This document shows, one piece after another, positions 17,963-28,269 of a stretch of 36,643 nt of DNA. The notes under the pieces are model-generated. The model made no database searches. It was not told the DNA's origin and was given only the letters and a program-made list of their open reading frames with translations. Positions within the stretch are counted from its first letter, which is position 1, and every line of letters begins with the position of its first letter. This DNA comes from JANPJV01 sp031425695 (GTDB taxonomy: Bacteria; Pseudomonadota; Gammaproteobacteria; Xanthomonadales; SZUA-5): assembly GCA_031425695.1 (NCBI GenBank), contig JANPJV010000144.1, forward strand, positions 1 through 36,643, in the 5' to 3' direction. A program made the position numbers and the translations under genes.

Positions 17963-19903
17963 ATGAGTGCCGTGACCGCTCCTCCGGAACTGACCTTTCG
18001 CGCCGTCGTGCTGTCGATCATCCTGGCCGTGATCCTGGCAGCGGCGAACACGTACCTGGGACTGTTCGCGGGCTTGACGATTGCTTCGGCCATCCCGGCC
18101 GCGGTGGTGTCGATGGCGATCCTGCGGCTGCTCGGGGGCGGCCACATCCTCGAGAACAACATCGTGCAGACCGGCGCGTCGGCGGGCTCGTCGATCGCGG
18201 CCGGGGTGATCTTCACCATTCCTGCGCTGGTCATCCTCGGCTATTGGAAAGATTTCCAGTACAGCTGGGTACTGGCGATCGCGGGTCTCGGCGGATTACT
18301 GGGCGTCATCTTTTCGGTCCCGCTGCGGCGCTCGCTGATCGTCGATCAGGGCTTGTCGTTTCCTGAGGGCAAAGCTGCTGCCGAAGTGCTCAAGACTGGC
18401 GAGAACCCGGCCCAGGGCCTGCGACTCCTGCTCGGTGCCGGGTTGCTGGGCGCCGTTGGCAAGCTCTTCGCGGCGAGCGGGCTGCGGCTGATTCCAGATA
18501 CCGCTGCGGCCGCCGGATGGGTCGGCAAGGGCATCGCCTATTTCGGCACCAACCTGTCCCCTGCCCTGCTGGCCGTCGGCTACATCGTCGGCTTCAACAT
18601 CGGCATCGTTGTGCTCGTGGGCGGCATCATCGGCTGGAATATCGCGATACCGATCTACAGCGCCTTCCTGCTAGACACCGATCCGGCGCTCGCGGCGCGC
18701 GTGCTTGGCGCGGATGCAGAGGCTGCGGCGGGCATGATCTGGAGCGCGCAAGTCCGCTATCTCGGCGTCGGCGCCATGCTGATCGGCGGTGTCTGGACGC
18801 TGATCTCGCTGCGCCACTCGCTGTTCTCGGGCGTGCGCAGCGGCCTCGCCGTGGCGCGCTCGCAGGGCTCGGCGCCGGTGCAGGAGACCGAGCGCGACAT
18901 CCCGATGAAATTCATCCTCATCGGCCTGGTGCTGTTCACCGTACCGCTCTTGATCCTGTACCAGAGCATCGTCGGCCAGTGGATGGTGAGCATTCCGATG
19001 ACGGTGATCATGATCGTCGCGGGCTTTCTGTTCGTGTCGGTGTCGGCCTACATGGCGGGCCTGGTCGGTTCGTCGAACAATCCAGTCTCGGGCATCACCA
19101 TCGCGACCATCCTGTTCGCGGCGCTGGTGCTGGTGCTGTTGCTCGGGCGCGACTCGACGATCGGGCCGGTCGCCGCGATCATGATCGGCGCGGTGGTCTG
19201 CTGCGCCGCCTGTGTCGGTGGCGATAACCTGCAGGACCTGAAGTGCGGCTACATCATCGGGGCGACCCCTTGGAAGCAGCAGGTAATGCTCGGTGTCGGC
19301 GCGGTTTCCTGCGCGCTGGTGATGGCGCCGGTGCTGAACCTGCTGGCCACTGCCTACGGCATCGGCGCACCCACGCCGGAGCATCCGAATTCCCTGCTGG
19401 CGCCCCAGGCCACCTTGATGGCCTCGGTTGCGCGCGGGATTTTCGGTGGCGAGCTGCCCTGGAATACGATCGCCGTCGGCGCCGGGATCGGTGCGCTCAT
19501 CATCGCCATCGACGAGTGGCTCAAGGCCAACAAGAAGCGCTTCCGCATGCCGGTCCTCGCCTGCGCTGTCGGCATCTACCTGCCGATCGAGCTCACCGTG
19601 CCGGTGTTTCTGGGCGGACTCATTGCGCACCTGGTCGAGCGCTTCCACAAGCTGCGCGCCGACGACGAGGAAGGCCGCGACCGCGTCCATCGCAAGGGCA
19701 CTCTATTCGCCGCCGGCCTCATCACCGGCGAGGCGCTGATGGGCATCGCCATCGCCATCCCGATCGTCCTCACCAAGCGCGTCGACGTGCTCGCGCTGCC
19801 CGCGAGCCTGCAATTCGGCGAGTGGCTCGGGTTGGCGCTGCTGGCGGTCGTCATCTGGTTGTTGTATCGGAGCGCGACGGGAAAGGATGCGGTATCGACG
19901 TAG
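17963..19903 (+). CDS. OPT-family oligopeptide transporter
   Basis: This 646-residue polytopic membrane protein has family-typical blocks: AANTYLGLFAGLTIASAIPA near the N-terminus, SFPEGKAAAEVLKTGE, SSNNPVSGITIATI and GGDNLQDLKCGYIIGATPWK. OPT proteins are proton-coupled importers of oligopeptides or metal chelates. The frame is open 28 codons further upstream, but ATG 17963 has GAGGAA at 6-nt spacing and begins just before the first membrane segment. The stop codon TAG at 19901-19903 lies within the GTAG head of the palindrome at 19898, so the last codons appear to be shaped by that repeat. Confidence 0.93.
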   Translation: MSAVTAPPELTFRAVVLSIILAVILAAANTYLGLFAGLTIASAIPAAVVSMAILRLLGGGHILENNIVQTGASAGSSIAAGVIFTIPALVILGYWKDFQYSWVLAIAGLGGLLGVIFSVPLRRSLIVDQGLSFPEGKAAAEVLKTGENPAQGLRLLLGAGLLGAVGKLFAASGLRLIPDTAAAAGWVGKGIAYFGTNLSPALLAVGYIVGFNIGIVVLVGGIIGWNIAIPIYSAFLLDTDPALAARVLGADAEAAAGMIWSAQVRYLGVGAMLIGGVWTLISLRHSLFSGVRSGLAVARSQGSAPVQETERDIPMKFILIGLVLFTVPLLILYQSIVGQWMVSIPMTVIMIVAGFLFVSVSAYMAGLVGSSNNPVSGITIATILFAALVLVLLLGRDSTIGPVAAIMIGAVVCCAACVGGDNLQDLKCGYIIGATPWKQQVMLGVGAVSCALVMAPVLNLLATAYGIGAPTPEHPNSLLAPQATLMASVARGIFGGELPWNTIAVGAGIGALIIAIDEWLKANKKRFRMPVLACAVGIYLPIELTVPVFLGGLIAHLVERFHKLRADDEEGRDRVHRKGTLFAAGLITGEALMGIAIAIPIVLTKRVDVLALPASLQFGEWLGLALLAVVIWLLYRSATGKDAVST

Positions 19904-19989
19904 GTCACGTTGCGCCCGAATGGTGATTTTCGAGCGAGATCGGTTTTTTCGTGAGCACCATCCGTGCGCGGGCGCAACGTGACCTACGT
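19898..19989. repeat. GTAGGTCA palindrome, copy 3, overlapping the OPT stop codon
   Basis: The arms are 21 bp and perfectly complementary (19898-19918 and 19969-19989), each containing GTAGGTCACGTTGCGCCCG. The central 50 bases are unrelated. It provides the OPT stop codon and would form a very stable 3' hairpin. The arm sequence matches copy 1 at 3626. Confidence 0.9.
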
Positions 19990-20090
19990 TTCGCCAACCA
20001 GTGCGCATTCCTGCGGTCAACCGTCCCCGGCAACCCGCGTTTTCAACCTGCAAGCCGGCACCTCCGCCCGGCATTCGCAGGAGTTTCGAA

Positions 20091-20393
20091 ATGAAGTTCG
20101 TATTCGCGCTGGCATTGCTGCTGTCGAGCTCGGTCGCGCTTGCCGCAAATCAGACCCCGCGCGCCGACCAGCGCCAGCAGAACCAGGACGCACGCATCGA
20201 CCAGGGCGTCGCCAGCGGGGAGCTCAACGGGCGCGAGGAAGCACGTCTCGAAGCGCACCAGCAGCACATCGACAATGTCGAGAATCGCGCCAAGGCGGAC
20301 GGGCATGTCAGTGTCCGCGAGCGGGCGAAGCTTGAACGCAAACAGGATCGCGCCAGCCGGCAGATTGCGCGGCAGAAGCACGATCGGCAATAG
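20091..20393 (+). CDS. Small exported hydrophilic protein
   Basis: This 100-residue protein has a clear Sec signal peptide, MKFVFALALLLSSSVALA, cut before ANQ. The mature part is about 80 residues, very rich in Arg, Gln, Glu and Ala and predicted helical. It contains two related halves: GVASGELNGREEARLEAHQQ and a later ADGHVSVRERAKLERKQDR, each with a turn followed by a charged helix. AGGAG precedes the ATG. It stands alone between two palindromes. I do not recognise a characterised function; a periplasmic role is implied by the signal peptide. Confidence 0.8.
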   Translation: MKFVFALALLLSSSVALAANQTPRADQRQQNQDARIDQGVASGELNGREEARLEAHQQHIDNVENRAKADGHVSVRERAKLERKQDRASRQIARQKHDRQ

Positions 20394-20409
20394 CGCCTGG
20401 CTTACGAAC

Positions 20410-20498
20410 GTAGGTCATGTTGCCCGCAAAGCGGGCTACTTGACGCATCTCTCGCCGAAGAGCGTCAAGTAGATCCCTGCGGGATCAACATGACCTAC
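20410..20498. repeat. GTAGGTCA nested palindrome, copy 4
   Basis: The outer arms GTAGGTCATGTTG (20410-20422) and CAACATGACCTAC (20486-20498) are perfect. The inner arms CTACTTGACGC (20436-20446) and GCGTCAAGTAG (20462-20472) are also perfect. It starts 17 bases after the small exported protein gene. The rest of the 308-bp gap, 20499-20672, shows no gene or repeat that I can support. Confidence 0.88.
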
Positions 20499-20672
20499 GA
20501 AAGGAGACGCGTCAGCGCGCCGCGCAGTTTCGCCGAAGAGATGCACAAGCATCGCGGGCCCTGGCCGCTCCAACGAGAGCTGAGCAAAAGCATCGAGGGC
20601 GATACCGACCGTCGCGCAGCAAAACCCACGCGTTTTGCAAGCGGGCCTTGACTGGCTACGAAGCGCGACCAC

Positions 20673-20699
20673 CGAGGCAAATGCGCAGCATTTGCCTCG
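20673..20699 (-). terminator. Perfect 12-bp hairpin at the end of the outer-membrane gene
   Basis: CGAGGCAAATGC (20673-20684) and GCATTTGCCTCG (20688-20699) form a 12-bp stem with a 3-nt loop, starting two bases beyond the stop of the minus-strand gene. No T run follows on the minus strand, so intrinsic termination is unproven. Confidence 0.5.
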
Positions 20700-20701
20700 A
20701 A

Positions 20702-21715
20702 TCAAAAATCCTGCTCGTAGCGCACGTACGGCGTGCGGCTGAAGGCGTCGGATTCCGTGATCTCGGCACGCGGGGTGTCACCGAGCTGCGGCGGCTCGCC
20801 GGAGGTGACGAGGTTGCGGGCGCCGAGGCTTATCACGCCGGACCACGGCGTACGCCAGCTGACGCCGAGATCCATGCCACCCCACCAGGGGCTGACCGAT
20901 TCGATGCCCTGACGGATCATGCGGGTGGCCATGTCGGCGCTGAAATCGCCATAGGCCAGGGAGAACTGAACTCGGCCGATGTCCGGGCTGTTTTCCAGGC
21001 GCGGGATCTGGCTGAGTGCGAGCTCGACGCCGACCCGCGAGCGCGCATTGAGCTCGAGCTCACCGCCAACCGAGAACGTACGCGCAGTTTCGTTGCCGAA
21101 CTGGCCGAGCGGCGCCATCGGCACCGCCGGTGAAGCGAATCCCAGCGAGCGCGGGTTCTGCTGGAGCATGGCGCCCGGCACTACGAAAATCGCGGGTGCC
21201 TCGGAGTAGCCCAGGTGCAGGCTGGTGGCGCCGAAGCTCAGTGAGCCCTCGACCCCGACACCGCTCGTGGAAGGCTGCGCAAAGCTTTCGCAGGCCGCCT
21301 GCACCGGCGCGAGTGGCGCCTGCATCAGGCTGCGACACGGGATGAATTCGGTGACGGTCATGGACGCGCCCAGGCGCAGGTCATCATCGACCCGCCATTG
21401 CAGGCCCGGCGAGATCGAGGCGCTCGCGCTGCCATCCAGATGCTCGCGACGTACCTGCGCAATGCCGAGCAGCACGCTGCCGACCGGCTCGGTCGAAAAC
21501 GGATCCGCGGCAATATGGGCATCGCCATCGCCCAGCATGAATACCGGCACCCAACTGCTACGCGCAGTGGCACCGTCCAGGTCTTGCACGAGCACAGGGA
21601 ATTCAGCGCTCGCGGGCGCGTCCTGGGCACTGACGTGGCCATGCACGGACACCAATAGTGCCAGTGCGAGCGCAGGCCCGAGCTTGATCGTGGGTTGCAG
21701 CATGGATGCGGACAT
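20702..21715 (-). CDS. Putative outer-membrane beta-barrel protein
   Basis: This 337-residue exported protein has a signal peptide of about 30 residues (MSASMLQPTIKLGPALALALLVSVHGHVSA), here described as two hydrophobic-flanked parts MSASMLQPTIKLG and PALALALLVSVHGHVSA, cut before QDAPA. The mature part has many alternating strands with Gly and aromatic residues and ends in YVRYEQDF, whose C-terminal Phe is typical of barrel assembly signals. ATG 21715 is preceded by GAGGCAG at good spacing; the frame is open further upstream from a TTG. I do not recognise the family; it has no TonB plug. Function is unknown, possibly a surface or adhesion-related porin-like protein. Confidence 0.75.
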   Translation of the reverse strand: MSASMLQPTIKLGPALALALLVSVHGHVSAQDAPASAEFPVLVQDLDGATARSSWVPVFMLGDGDAHIAADPFSTEPVGSVLLGIAQVRREHLDGSASASISPGLQWRVDDDLRLGASMTVTEFIPCRSLMQAPLAPVQAACESFAQPSTSGVGVEGSLSFGATSLHLGYSEAPAIFVVPGAMLQQNPRSLGFASPAVPMAPLGQFGNETARTFSVGGELELNARSRVGVELALSQIPRLENSPDIGRVQFSLAYGDFSADMATRMIRQGIESVSPWWGGMDLGVSWRTPWSGVISLGARNLVTSGEPPQLGDTPRAEITESDAFSRTPYVRYEQDF

Positions 21716-21866
21716 CGGGCTGCCTCGTAATTCCGTATTACTTGACCGGCATTGGTCGAATGAGTTCCGACTGTGCGCCAATCAAACCATTCATATTGAG
21801 ACAACGATAACAGAAACAGTCACTAACAGCGCATCGCTGAAGTGAAGGTGGAGATAGTTTAATCCC

Positions 21867-22143
21867 AGGGACCCTCTGAACAAGTCTCGCGGCCGCGACG
21901 ACGGCTAGAACGTTCTCCAGCAAGGAAGCCGCCGCAGCTCATAGTTGGCGCTCTGGGCAAGGCCGCTGACGCGGCTGGAGGACGTTCTAGCCCCCGTCCC
22001 TCCGAGCTGGGTTGCGCCCCTTGCGCCTGCAGCGTCGTTCCAGCCCTTGGCGCCGTAGGTGCGAAGCTACGACCTGCGGACTGCGCCTAGCTGTAGGCGA
22101 TTTGGGCTGCAACGCGGCCGCGATACTTGCTCAGAGGGTCCCT
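21867..22143. mobile_element. MITE-like element with 31-bp terminal inverted repeats
   Basis: The 277-bp element lies in the 479-bp gap between the barrel protein gene and hslO. Its ends begin AGGGACCCTCTGA and are inverted repeats over 31 bases with two mismatches (21867-21897 and 22113-22143), each ending in CGCGGCCGCG. Inside is a second inverted pair, GGCTAGAACGTTCTCCAGC near 21902 and GCTGGAGGACGTTCTAGCC near 21975. It carries no credible ORF. I see no target-site duplication. It is probably a non-autonomous transposon; the parent IS is not identified. Confidence 0.7.
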
Positions 22144-22194
22144 CAAGCGAAGATTTAGCATTCTTCAAACGGATCTGTGGCACCGCTTTTGCAG

Positions 22195-23079
22195 CTACTG
22201 CAAGCTATCGGGCGGTGGAGCAACGACGTCGCTTCGAAAGAGCTGGGCAATCTCGATCGGGTCGAAGCGGTAGACCTTGCCGCAAAACTCGCAGATGACT
22301 TCGGCCTGCCCCAGCTCCTCGGTTGCGGCGACGGCTTCAGCCTGTCCGATCCGCTGCAGGACCTCAGCCACTTTCGAACGCGAGCATCGGCAGCGTACGT
22401 GCAGCGGCAATGGATCGCGATCGCTGCGGACCTGGTTATGGAAGAGGCGGTGCAGCATGAGCTCGCTCGGCGTCTCCAGAAGCTCGGTCGCAGAGATGGT
22501 GCCGAGCAGGTGCTCGCTGCGATTCCAGCCATCGGGATCGACGCCTTCGAGCTTGCCGCCGTGCGTCGGCAACCGTTGCAACAGGATGCCGGCGGCCTCC
22601 ATGTCGTCGGCGGCGAGCAGGATCCGGGTGGGCAATTGTTCCGACTGGTCGAAGTAGCCTTCCAGCGTCTCGGCCAGCGATTCGCCGCTCATCGGCACGA
22701 CACCCTGGTAATGCTCACGCCCGAGATGCGGCTCCAGGGTGATGGCGAGATTTGCGCCGGCGCTGGCTGACGCGAACTCCGTGTCAGCCGACTGCTCCGC
22801 GTCCACGCGCGCGATGCCGCGCACATCCCCTTCGCTGGTGCACTCGCTGTACAGCAGCCGCAACGGGCCAGGACCCTGCAGCTGCAGCGACAGCCGTCCG
22901 TTGAACTTGATGCCGGTAATCAGCAGAGCGGAAGCCGCCAGGGCCTGCCCGAGCCAGCGGCCGACCGCATCGGGATATTGCTGGTGCGAACGCACCTCGC
23001 GATAACCCGCACCCAACCGCACCATCGCCCCACGAACACCGAGCTCGGGCAGGACAAAGGCATGCAGAAGGTCGGTCAT
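22195..23079 (-). CDS. hslO: Hsp33 redox-regulated holdase chaperone
   Basis: This 294-residue cytoplasmic chaperone is activated by oxidative unfolding, when zinc is released from four cysteines. All four are present: C230 and C232 (CRC) and C263 and C266 (CEFC). The central GEIAETLEGYF-type motif appears as GESLAETLEGYFDQSEQLPT. Length is normal. I start at MTDLLHAFVLPE, because the 37 upstream codons are in repeat-like DNA and look unlike the family. No related genes surround it; typA lies upstream across a palindrome. Confidence 0.95.
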   Translation of the reverse strand: MTDLLHAFVLPELGVRGAMVRLGAGYREVRSHQQYPDAVGRWLGQALAASALLITGIKFNGRLSLQLQGPGPLRLLYSECTSEGDVRGIARVDAEQSADTEFASASAGANLAITLEPHLGREHYQGVVPMSGESLAETLEGYFDQSEQLPTRILLAADDMEAAGILLQRLPTHGGKLEGVDPDGWNRSEHLLGTISATELLETPSELMLHRLFHNQVRSDRDPLPLHVRCRCSRSKVAEVLQRIGQAEAVAATEELGQAEVICEFCGKVYRFDPIEIAQLFRSDVVAPPPDSLQ

Positions 23080-23137
23080 GAGGCGGATTCCGTCAGGTGA
23101 GCCACGGCAGAGCACCAGAGCAGGGCAGAGACCATCT

Positions 23138-23245
23138 CTCCGCAGATTTCGCAGATTAGAAGCGCGGCTGCGTCCGGCAAGGCCAGACACAACCAGCTCA
23201 CGCAGACTCGCTCTTAATCTGCGAAATCTGCGTAATCTGCGGATA
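23138..23245. repeat. Short-period palindrome, AATCTGCG type
   Basis: CCGCAGATTTCGCAGATTA (23140-23158) is the complement of TAATCTGCGAAATCTGCG (23215-23232). The right arm runs on with TAATCTGCGGAT to 23244, giving three AATCTGCG units at 10-11 nt spacing. It lies between typA and hslO, which are transcribed in the same direction. Confidence 0.85.
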
Positions 23246-23301
23246 AATCTTAGCTTGGCTCCTGTGCCCTTCGTATGGGCGCGGCAGGAACCAGCCCCGC
23301 T

Positions 23302-25119
<1,818 letters not shown>

Positions 25120-25423
25120 GGGGCTTCTTTTGGCGCGACCGCAGTCGACCACGTTGTGGGCAGTGAGATGGGCCACGTACGCTTGTCGTCGATGACATGA
25201 CTGATCGGTGCCGGCAACCACAAGGGTCAACGGCACCGGCAGCATCGTAATGACTGCGCTTCATGGTCCAGACACCGCGCCAGAACGCGCCGTCAACGGC
25301 GGGGCAGGCGAGGAAAGGTCGCGGAGTATAGCCAGACGCGGGTGGAGCGAAGGCTCGCGTTCCCTCGCGTGTTCAGAAAACTACGCAAGGAGACCAAGAC
25401 GGACGATCAAGATCAAAAGAATT

Positions 25424-25521
25424 GAAGCAAAAGGTGCAAAACAAGAGTTGAAAGCCAAGCCGCAAAAGAGCGTTCGATATCTTTGCGTCTTGCGCGTCTT
25501 TCGCGGCCGTTCCTTTGCTTC
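25424..25521. repeat. Degenerate short-period palindrome, GCAAAAG type
   Basis: GAAGCAAAAGG (25424-25434) is an imperfect complement of CCTTTGCTTC (25512-25521), with further GCAAAA units on the left and TTTGCG, TTGCGCG and TTTCGCGG units on the right. It is the weakest member of the short-period group. It lies in the 418-bp gap between typA and the next minus-strand gene; the rest of that gap (25120-25423) holds only upstream typA sequence with no gene I can support. Confidence 0.5.
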
Positions 25522-25537
25522 GCCTAGCGCACAGCGT

Positions 25538-27202
25538 CTAGCGCATGTCCCTTGGGACCGAGACCTGCGCCGCACTGCTCGCGCGGGCGTTGTCCACCCA
25601 GGTGCCCTGGTCGACGCCAATACCTTCCTGCACGAGCCAGCCAGCCTTGGAGAATGCATCCCGTGCGGCCGGTGACAGGCTTCCGGTGACCAGGACCACG
25701 TTGCGCTGGCCGATCAGGTCATCGCGCCAGGCGAAGTCGGCCATCTCCTGCGTCCAATGCAGGTAGTCGACCGGGAGCGCTACCAGCAGGCTGCCATCCC
25801 GGCGCCGCAATGCGGGTGCCGAGCCAATCACCAGGGCGTCGCTGTGACCAAATTCGGGGGATGCCTGCAACAGGCGCATCGAGTCGATCAGGAACCTGGC
25901 ATGGATCTCACGCTCGGCGCGGAGTCCAAGTCCGAACAATTCATGGCGCCCCGCGGCGAACTCGGGAAGGCGTAGCAATTCAACGAACTCGGTCTGCTGC
26001 GTCAGCGTGTAGGCCTTGCTGCGCATGAAATCGCGGGCCGGCTTGCCGTCGATGCCGATCTCATGCAGCACTTCGAGATTGCGGCGCTTCAGGTCTTCGG
26101 GCGGCAGTTCCCAGACCAGTTCATAGGCGTCCTTGGAGTACGAAAGCACATCCGAGGCGACGCCACCGATCATGCCGAGGCCGAGGCTGGTGAGCTTGCC
26201 ACCCGACCACGCCACCCACGCCAGGCGGTCGAGGCGTTCGATGAGCAGCGGGTTGGTGCTGTACGGATCAGCACCCACGTTGCGCGCAATCTGGCGGCGC
26301 ACTTTGCTGTAGCCAAGATAACGCAGGGTGGCCGACCTGGCCGCACGCTGCGCTTTCTCGCTCTTGGTGCGGCGCGGACCGCGGCGGTTGTCGTCGTCGT
26401 CGTTCATCGCATCGCGGGTGCCGTCGCCGATGTCATAGGCGATATCGCGGACGTTGCGTGCGGTGCGTACGATCAAACGGCCGACGCCACGCGGCAGCCC
26501 GGTGATCGTATTGACGGGTTCAGTGACCACCTGGCGCACCGCTTCGAAGGGCCGCTTGACGCCGCGGACGACCGAATCGCCGAAGACCTCGCCTTCGCCG
26601 ATCTCATCGAGCTGGCGCACTGCGTCGAGCTCGCGGACTCGCAGCTTGAGCAGCGCGGCGCCATCGACCTTGAGCTCGCCGACATCGCTGCGCAAGACGA
26701 ACTGGCCGTAGTAATCAACCACCTGCACGCCCTTGTCGATGCGATAGCCGGGACCGGTCAGGAACATCCCCGGCAGGAGCTGGCTACTGTAGAGAATTGG
26801 CGCAGGCTCGAACGCCGTGGAGACGACCGCTTCCTGTGGCCGCTGTGGCACATCAAGAATGGGCTGCGCGTCGCCGGGCACCGGCGATAGCGCAAGGTCT
26901 TCGTCTGCCGGGGAATATCTGTCGCCGTCGATGGGCGGGGATGCGAACTGACGCGAGTCAACCCGCTCTTCGTCGTAGGGCTCAGTCGGCTCGGAATCGA
27001 GCGTCATTTCACCAGCGCGCTCGTCGTAGCGTGCGCGTTCATCGGTGGGTTCTTCGTCGAGGGTCATCTGCGTCGACGGTTCGCTCGAGCGGATCGTCGC
27101 GTTGGTGCTCGTGGGCGCCGCGTGCGTCTGCACCGCGAACAACGCGAGTGCCATCGCCAGGGCGAACTGCGAGCTATTTGAGCACTGAGTCCCTGTTCCC
27201 AC
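25538..27202 (-). CDS. Large exported protein of unknown function
   Basis: This 554-residue protein is not one I recognise. I place the start at GTG 27202, which has a GGGGAGGGG ribosome site about 3 nt upstream; the frame continues to a TTG at 27274. A hydrophobic segment (QFALAMALALFAVQTHA, 12-28) ending in AxA suggests secretion, although the n-region lacks positive charge. A low-complexity acidic region follows with two 20-residue repeats starting MTLDEEPT (46) and MTLDSEPT (66). The central part is basic (NRRGPRRTKSEKAQRAARSA), followed by a globular C-terminal half. Its stop is 17 bp from the degenerate palindrome. No operon partner is obvious; a nucleotidase gene lies upstream on the same strand. 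Confidence 0.7.
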   Translation of the reverse strand: MGTGTQCSNSSQFALAMALALFAVQTHAAPTSTNATIRSSEPSTQMTLDEEPTDERARYDERAGEMTLDSEPTEPYDEERVDSRQFASPPIDGDRYSPADEDLALSPVPGDAQPILDVPQRPQEAVVSTAFEPAPILYSSQLLPGMFLTGPGYRIDKGVQVVDYYGQFVLRSDVGELKVDGAALLKLRVRELDAVRQLDEIGEGEVFGDSVVRGVKRPFEAVRQVVTEPVNTITGLPRGVGRLIVRTARNVRDIAYDIGDGTRDAMNDDDDNRRGPRRTKSEKAQRAARSATLRYLGYSKVRRQIARNVGADPYSTNPLLIERLDRLAWVAWSGGKLTSLGLGMIGGVASDVLSYSKDAYELVWELPPEDLKRRNLEVLHEIGIDGKPARDFMRSKAYTLTQQTEFVELLRLPEFAAGRHELFGLGLRAEREIHARFLIDSMRLLQASPEFGHSDALVIGSAPALRRRDGSLLVALPVDYLHWTQEMADFAWRDDLIGQRNVVLVTGSLSPAARDAFSKAGWLVQEGIGVDQGTWVDNARASSAAQVSVPRDMR

Positions 27203-27306
27203 GTCCCCTCCCCTTCCCCGGCGCGTCCGGTCGCCGGCACATGGCTTCACTTGAACATAGGCGTATCGAGACAAATGTGAATGTGAAGAGGCCCGCGCTT
27301 TGCTGT

Positions 27307-28221
27307 TCAGTCATCATTGAGATTGGCGACGCCATGCGGCACGTGGCCCGTCGGAACGAAGCGGCTCGCACTCTGTGCATTCTTGGGGGTGTCGTCGAAG
27401 AAAATGTCGGCCCCGAACGCTGCCAGGAAAGGTCCCTTGTCGCGGCCACCCAGGAACAGTGCTTCGTCAATGCGCACGCCCCATTCGCGCAGCGTGAGGA
27501 TAACCCGCTTGTGGGCCGGCGCCGAACGCGCCGTCACCAGCGCGGTGCGGATCGGGGCGAGCTCGGCGGGAAAGGCGGCCTGGATGCGATGCAGGACCTG
27601 CAGCACGGTGCGGAATGGCCCGCCGCACAGCGCTTGGTGGGCAAGCTCCTTTTCGCTCTCGTGAAAACGATCGAGCCCTTCCTTGCGGCTCACACATTCA
27701 GCTTCGTCGGAGAACAGCACGGCGTCGCCATCGAAGGCGATGCGTAGCTCCGGATGTTTCGATGCGCTCGCCTGCGAGGGCAGGATGCTGGCCGCTGCAT
27801 AGCCGGCCTGCAGCGCCTGGCGCACATCCACCGCATTTGCCGACAGAAAGAGGTTGGCGCCAAAGGGCTCGATGTATTGAAACGGCGGCGCGCCGTTGGT
27901 GAACGCCGCGCGGACGATGTCGAGACCATGGTGCTCGATCGAATTGAAGATGCGCAGACCCGAGTTGCCGCTGTTGCGACTCAGCAGGATGACCTCGACC
28001 TGCGGCGTTTGCGGGGCCAGGCGATTGAGACGCAACAGCTTCTCAACCAGCGGGAAAGCGATGCCGGGCTCGAGGATGGTGTCCTCGTTCTCGAGCTGGA
28101 ACGCCTGGTAGGCGTCGAGCCCTTCCTTCTCGAACAAGGTGTGTTCGGCGGTGAGATCGAAGAGCGCCCGCGAGGAGATCGCGACGACCAGTCGATCAGG
28201 GATGGGCAGGGCCGCAGACAT
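27307..28221 (-). CDS. Cytosolic-type 5'-nucleotidase
   Basis: This 304-residue protein belongs to the family of eukaryotic cytosolic 5'-nucleotidase I (PF06189), which removes phosphate from nucleoside monophosphates. Family blocks are LVVAISSRALFDL (11-23), EPGIAFPLVEKLLRLN, VEVILLSRNSGNSGLRIFNS and YIEPFGANLFLSAN. These are followed by IAFDGDAVLFSDE, with a HAD-like DGD, and a late FGADIFFDD. There is no signal peptide, so it is cytoplasmic. It lies 48 bp downstream of an acyltransferase gene on the same strand; the two may be co-transcribed, without an obvious shared pathway. Confidence 0.88.
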   Translation of the reverse strand: MSAALPIPDRLVVAISSRALFDLTAEHTLFEKEGLDAYQAFQLENEDTILEPGIAFPLVEKLLRLNRLAPQTPQVEVILLSRNSGNSGLRIFNSIEHHGLDIVRAAFTNGAPPFQYIEPFGANLFLSANAVDVRQALQAGYAAASILPSQASASKHPELRIAFDGDAVLFSDEAECVSRKEGLDRFHESEKELAHQALCGGPFRTVLQVLHRIQAAFPAELAPIRTALVTARSAPAHKRVILTLREWGVRIDEALFLGGRDKGPFLAAFGADIFFDDTPKNAQSASRFVPTGHVPHGVANLNDD

Positions 28222-28269
28222 GGGCCGGGAGTGTAGCGCGGAGTGCTGCGATGCGGCTCTCGATCAGCC

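Noticed and set aside
20436..20705. 89-codon minus-strand frame in the spacer before the barrel gene's end
   Set aside because: It is composed of palindrome copy 4 and the 12-bp hairpin; no ribosome site or domain is seen.
22144..22194. Target-site duplication for the MITE-like element
   Set aside because: The bases flanking both ends (AATCCC and CAAGCG) do not match each other.
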